This document shows, piece after piece, positions 7,033-7,225 of a stretch of 7,225 nucleotides of DNA (its first letter is position 1; every line of letters begins with the position of its first letter). Under the pieces are notes generated by a model. It searched no databases. It was not told the origin of the DNA and was given only the letters and a program-made list of their open reading frames with translations. A program made the translations under genes and the position numbers. The stretch is from Spirochaetales bacterium (GTDB lineage Bacteria > Spirochaetota > Spirochaetia > ARS1246), in contig JABGPX010000623.1 of the NCBI GenBank assembly GCA_018644745.1, positions 1 through 7,225 of the forward strand, given 5' to 3'.

Positions 7033-7146
7033 TTACGTGGAAGCATTTGCGCTATGCGCTTTTTCGGATAGGTCGGTAAGCCGGTTGATATGCGAGTTCT
7101 GTAACTCATAGTGGAGCTGATGTATAGCTCGAGCCATTGTGTTCAT
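7033..7146 (-). other. Doubtful short ORF (37 codons), possible gene remnant
   Basis: From ATG 7146 to TAA 7033 the frame reads MNTMARAIHQLHYELQ... and ends in HSANAST. The same frame is open further upstream to about 7218, where an in-frame TGA stops it, and there is no ribosome site before the ATG. The composition (alternating charged and hydrophobic residues suggesting a helix) looks protein-like rather than random. It could be the decayed 3' end of a neighbouring gene or chance. I recognise no family. The rest of the stretch to 7225 shows no other supportable feature. Confidence 0.18.
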
Positions 7147-7225
7147 TTGTCGCCATCGCTTGCTCGGAAAGCTGGACGCTATGCTCTCCGGCAGCGAATT
7201 GCCGGTTATCGGCGGTCTTCATTCT

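Noticed and set aside
7049..7064. GCGC-TAT-GCGC followed by TTTTT on the plus strand, resembling a terminator
   Set aside because: The stem is only 4 bp with a 3-base loop, and no plus-strand gene precedes it.
7111..7225. Plus-strand frame running off the right edge
   Set aside because: It is arginine- and serine-rich, of low plausibility, has no ribosome site and overlaps the more protein-like minus-strand frame.

Overview
The window suggests a member of the Spirochaetota (Spirochaetaceae/Sphaerochaeta-like), with moderate confidence. The main clue is the solute-binding protein, whose signal peptide ends in VFAAGGQGES, a leader style common in spirochaete binding proteins. Strong AAGGAG ribosome sites, GTG starts and moderate GC fit but do not prove this. 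There are no rRNA, tRNA, mobile element or CRISPR signals.

Layout: every supportable gene lies on the minus strand, so the genes are read from high to low coordinates. First comes a leader (about 7032-6965) with a candidate sigma-70 promoter. It is followed by a YesN-type response regulator with an AraC DNA-binding domain (6964-5780), then a YesM-type membrane histidine kinase (5820-4063) whose start overlaps the end of the regulator. After a 94-base gap come two carbohydrate-type ABC permeases of the LplB/YteP and LplC/YtcP families (3968-3063 and 3066-2173, with overlapping start and stop), and then a periplasmic solute-binding protein (2094-610). A strong intrinsic terminator (589-561) closes this unit. 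Only 26 bases beyond its T-tract begins the 5' part of an FAD-dependent oxidoreductase gene (534-1), cut by the window edge. At 7033-7146 there is only a short doubtful ORF.

How it works together (inference from family knowledge): the kinase senses a periplasmic signal, probably a sugar or oligosaccharide, or the state of the binding protein. It phosphorylates the regulator, which activates transcription of the transporter. The binding protein captures the solute and the two permeases form the channel. No ABC ATPase is encoded here, so a shared MsmX-type ATPase elsewhere is expected. The FAD-dependent oxidoreductase may act on the imported compound.

This is a recognisable type of two-component/ABC uptake locus, not an obviously new system. 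The points worth a second look are local: a terminator almost abutting the oxidoreductase start, a degenerate FAD loop in that enzyme, a long regulator/kinase overlap, a 10-bp-period direct repeat before the permease genes, and a leader without a Shine-Dalgarno for the regulator.
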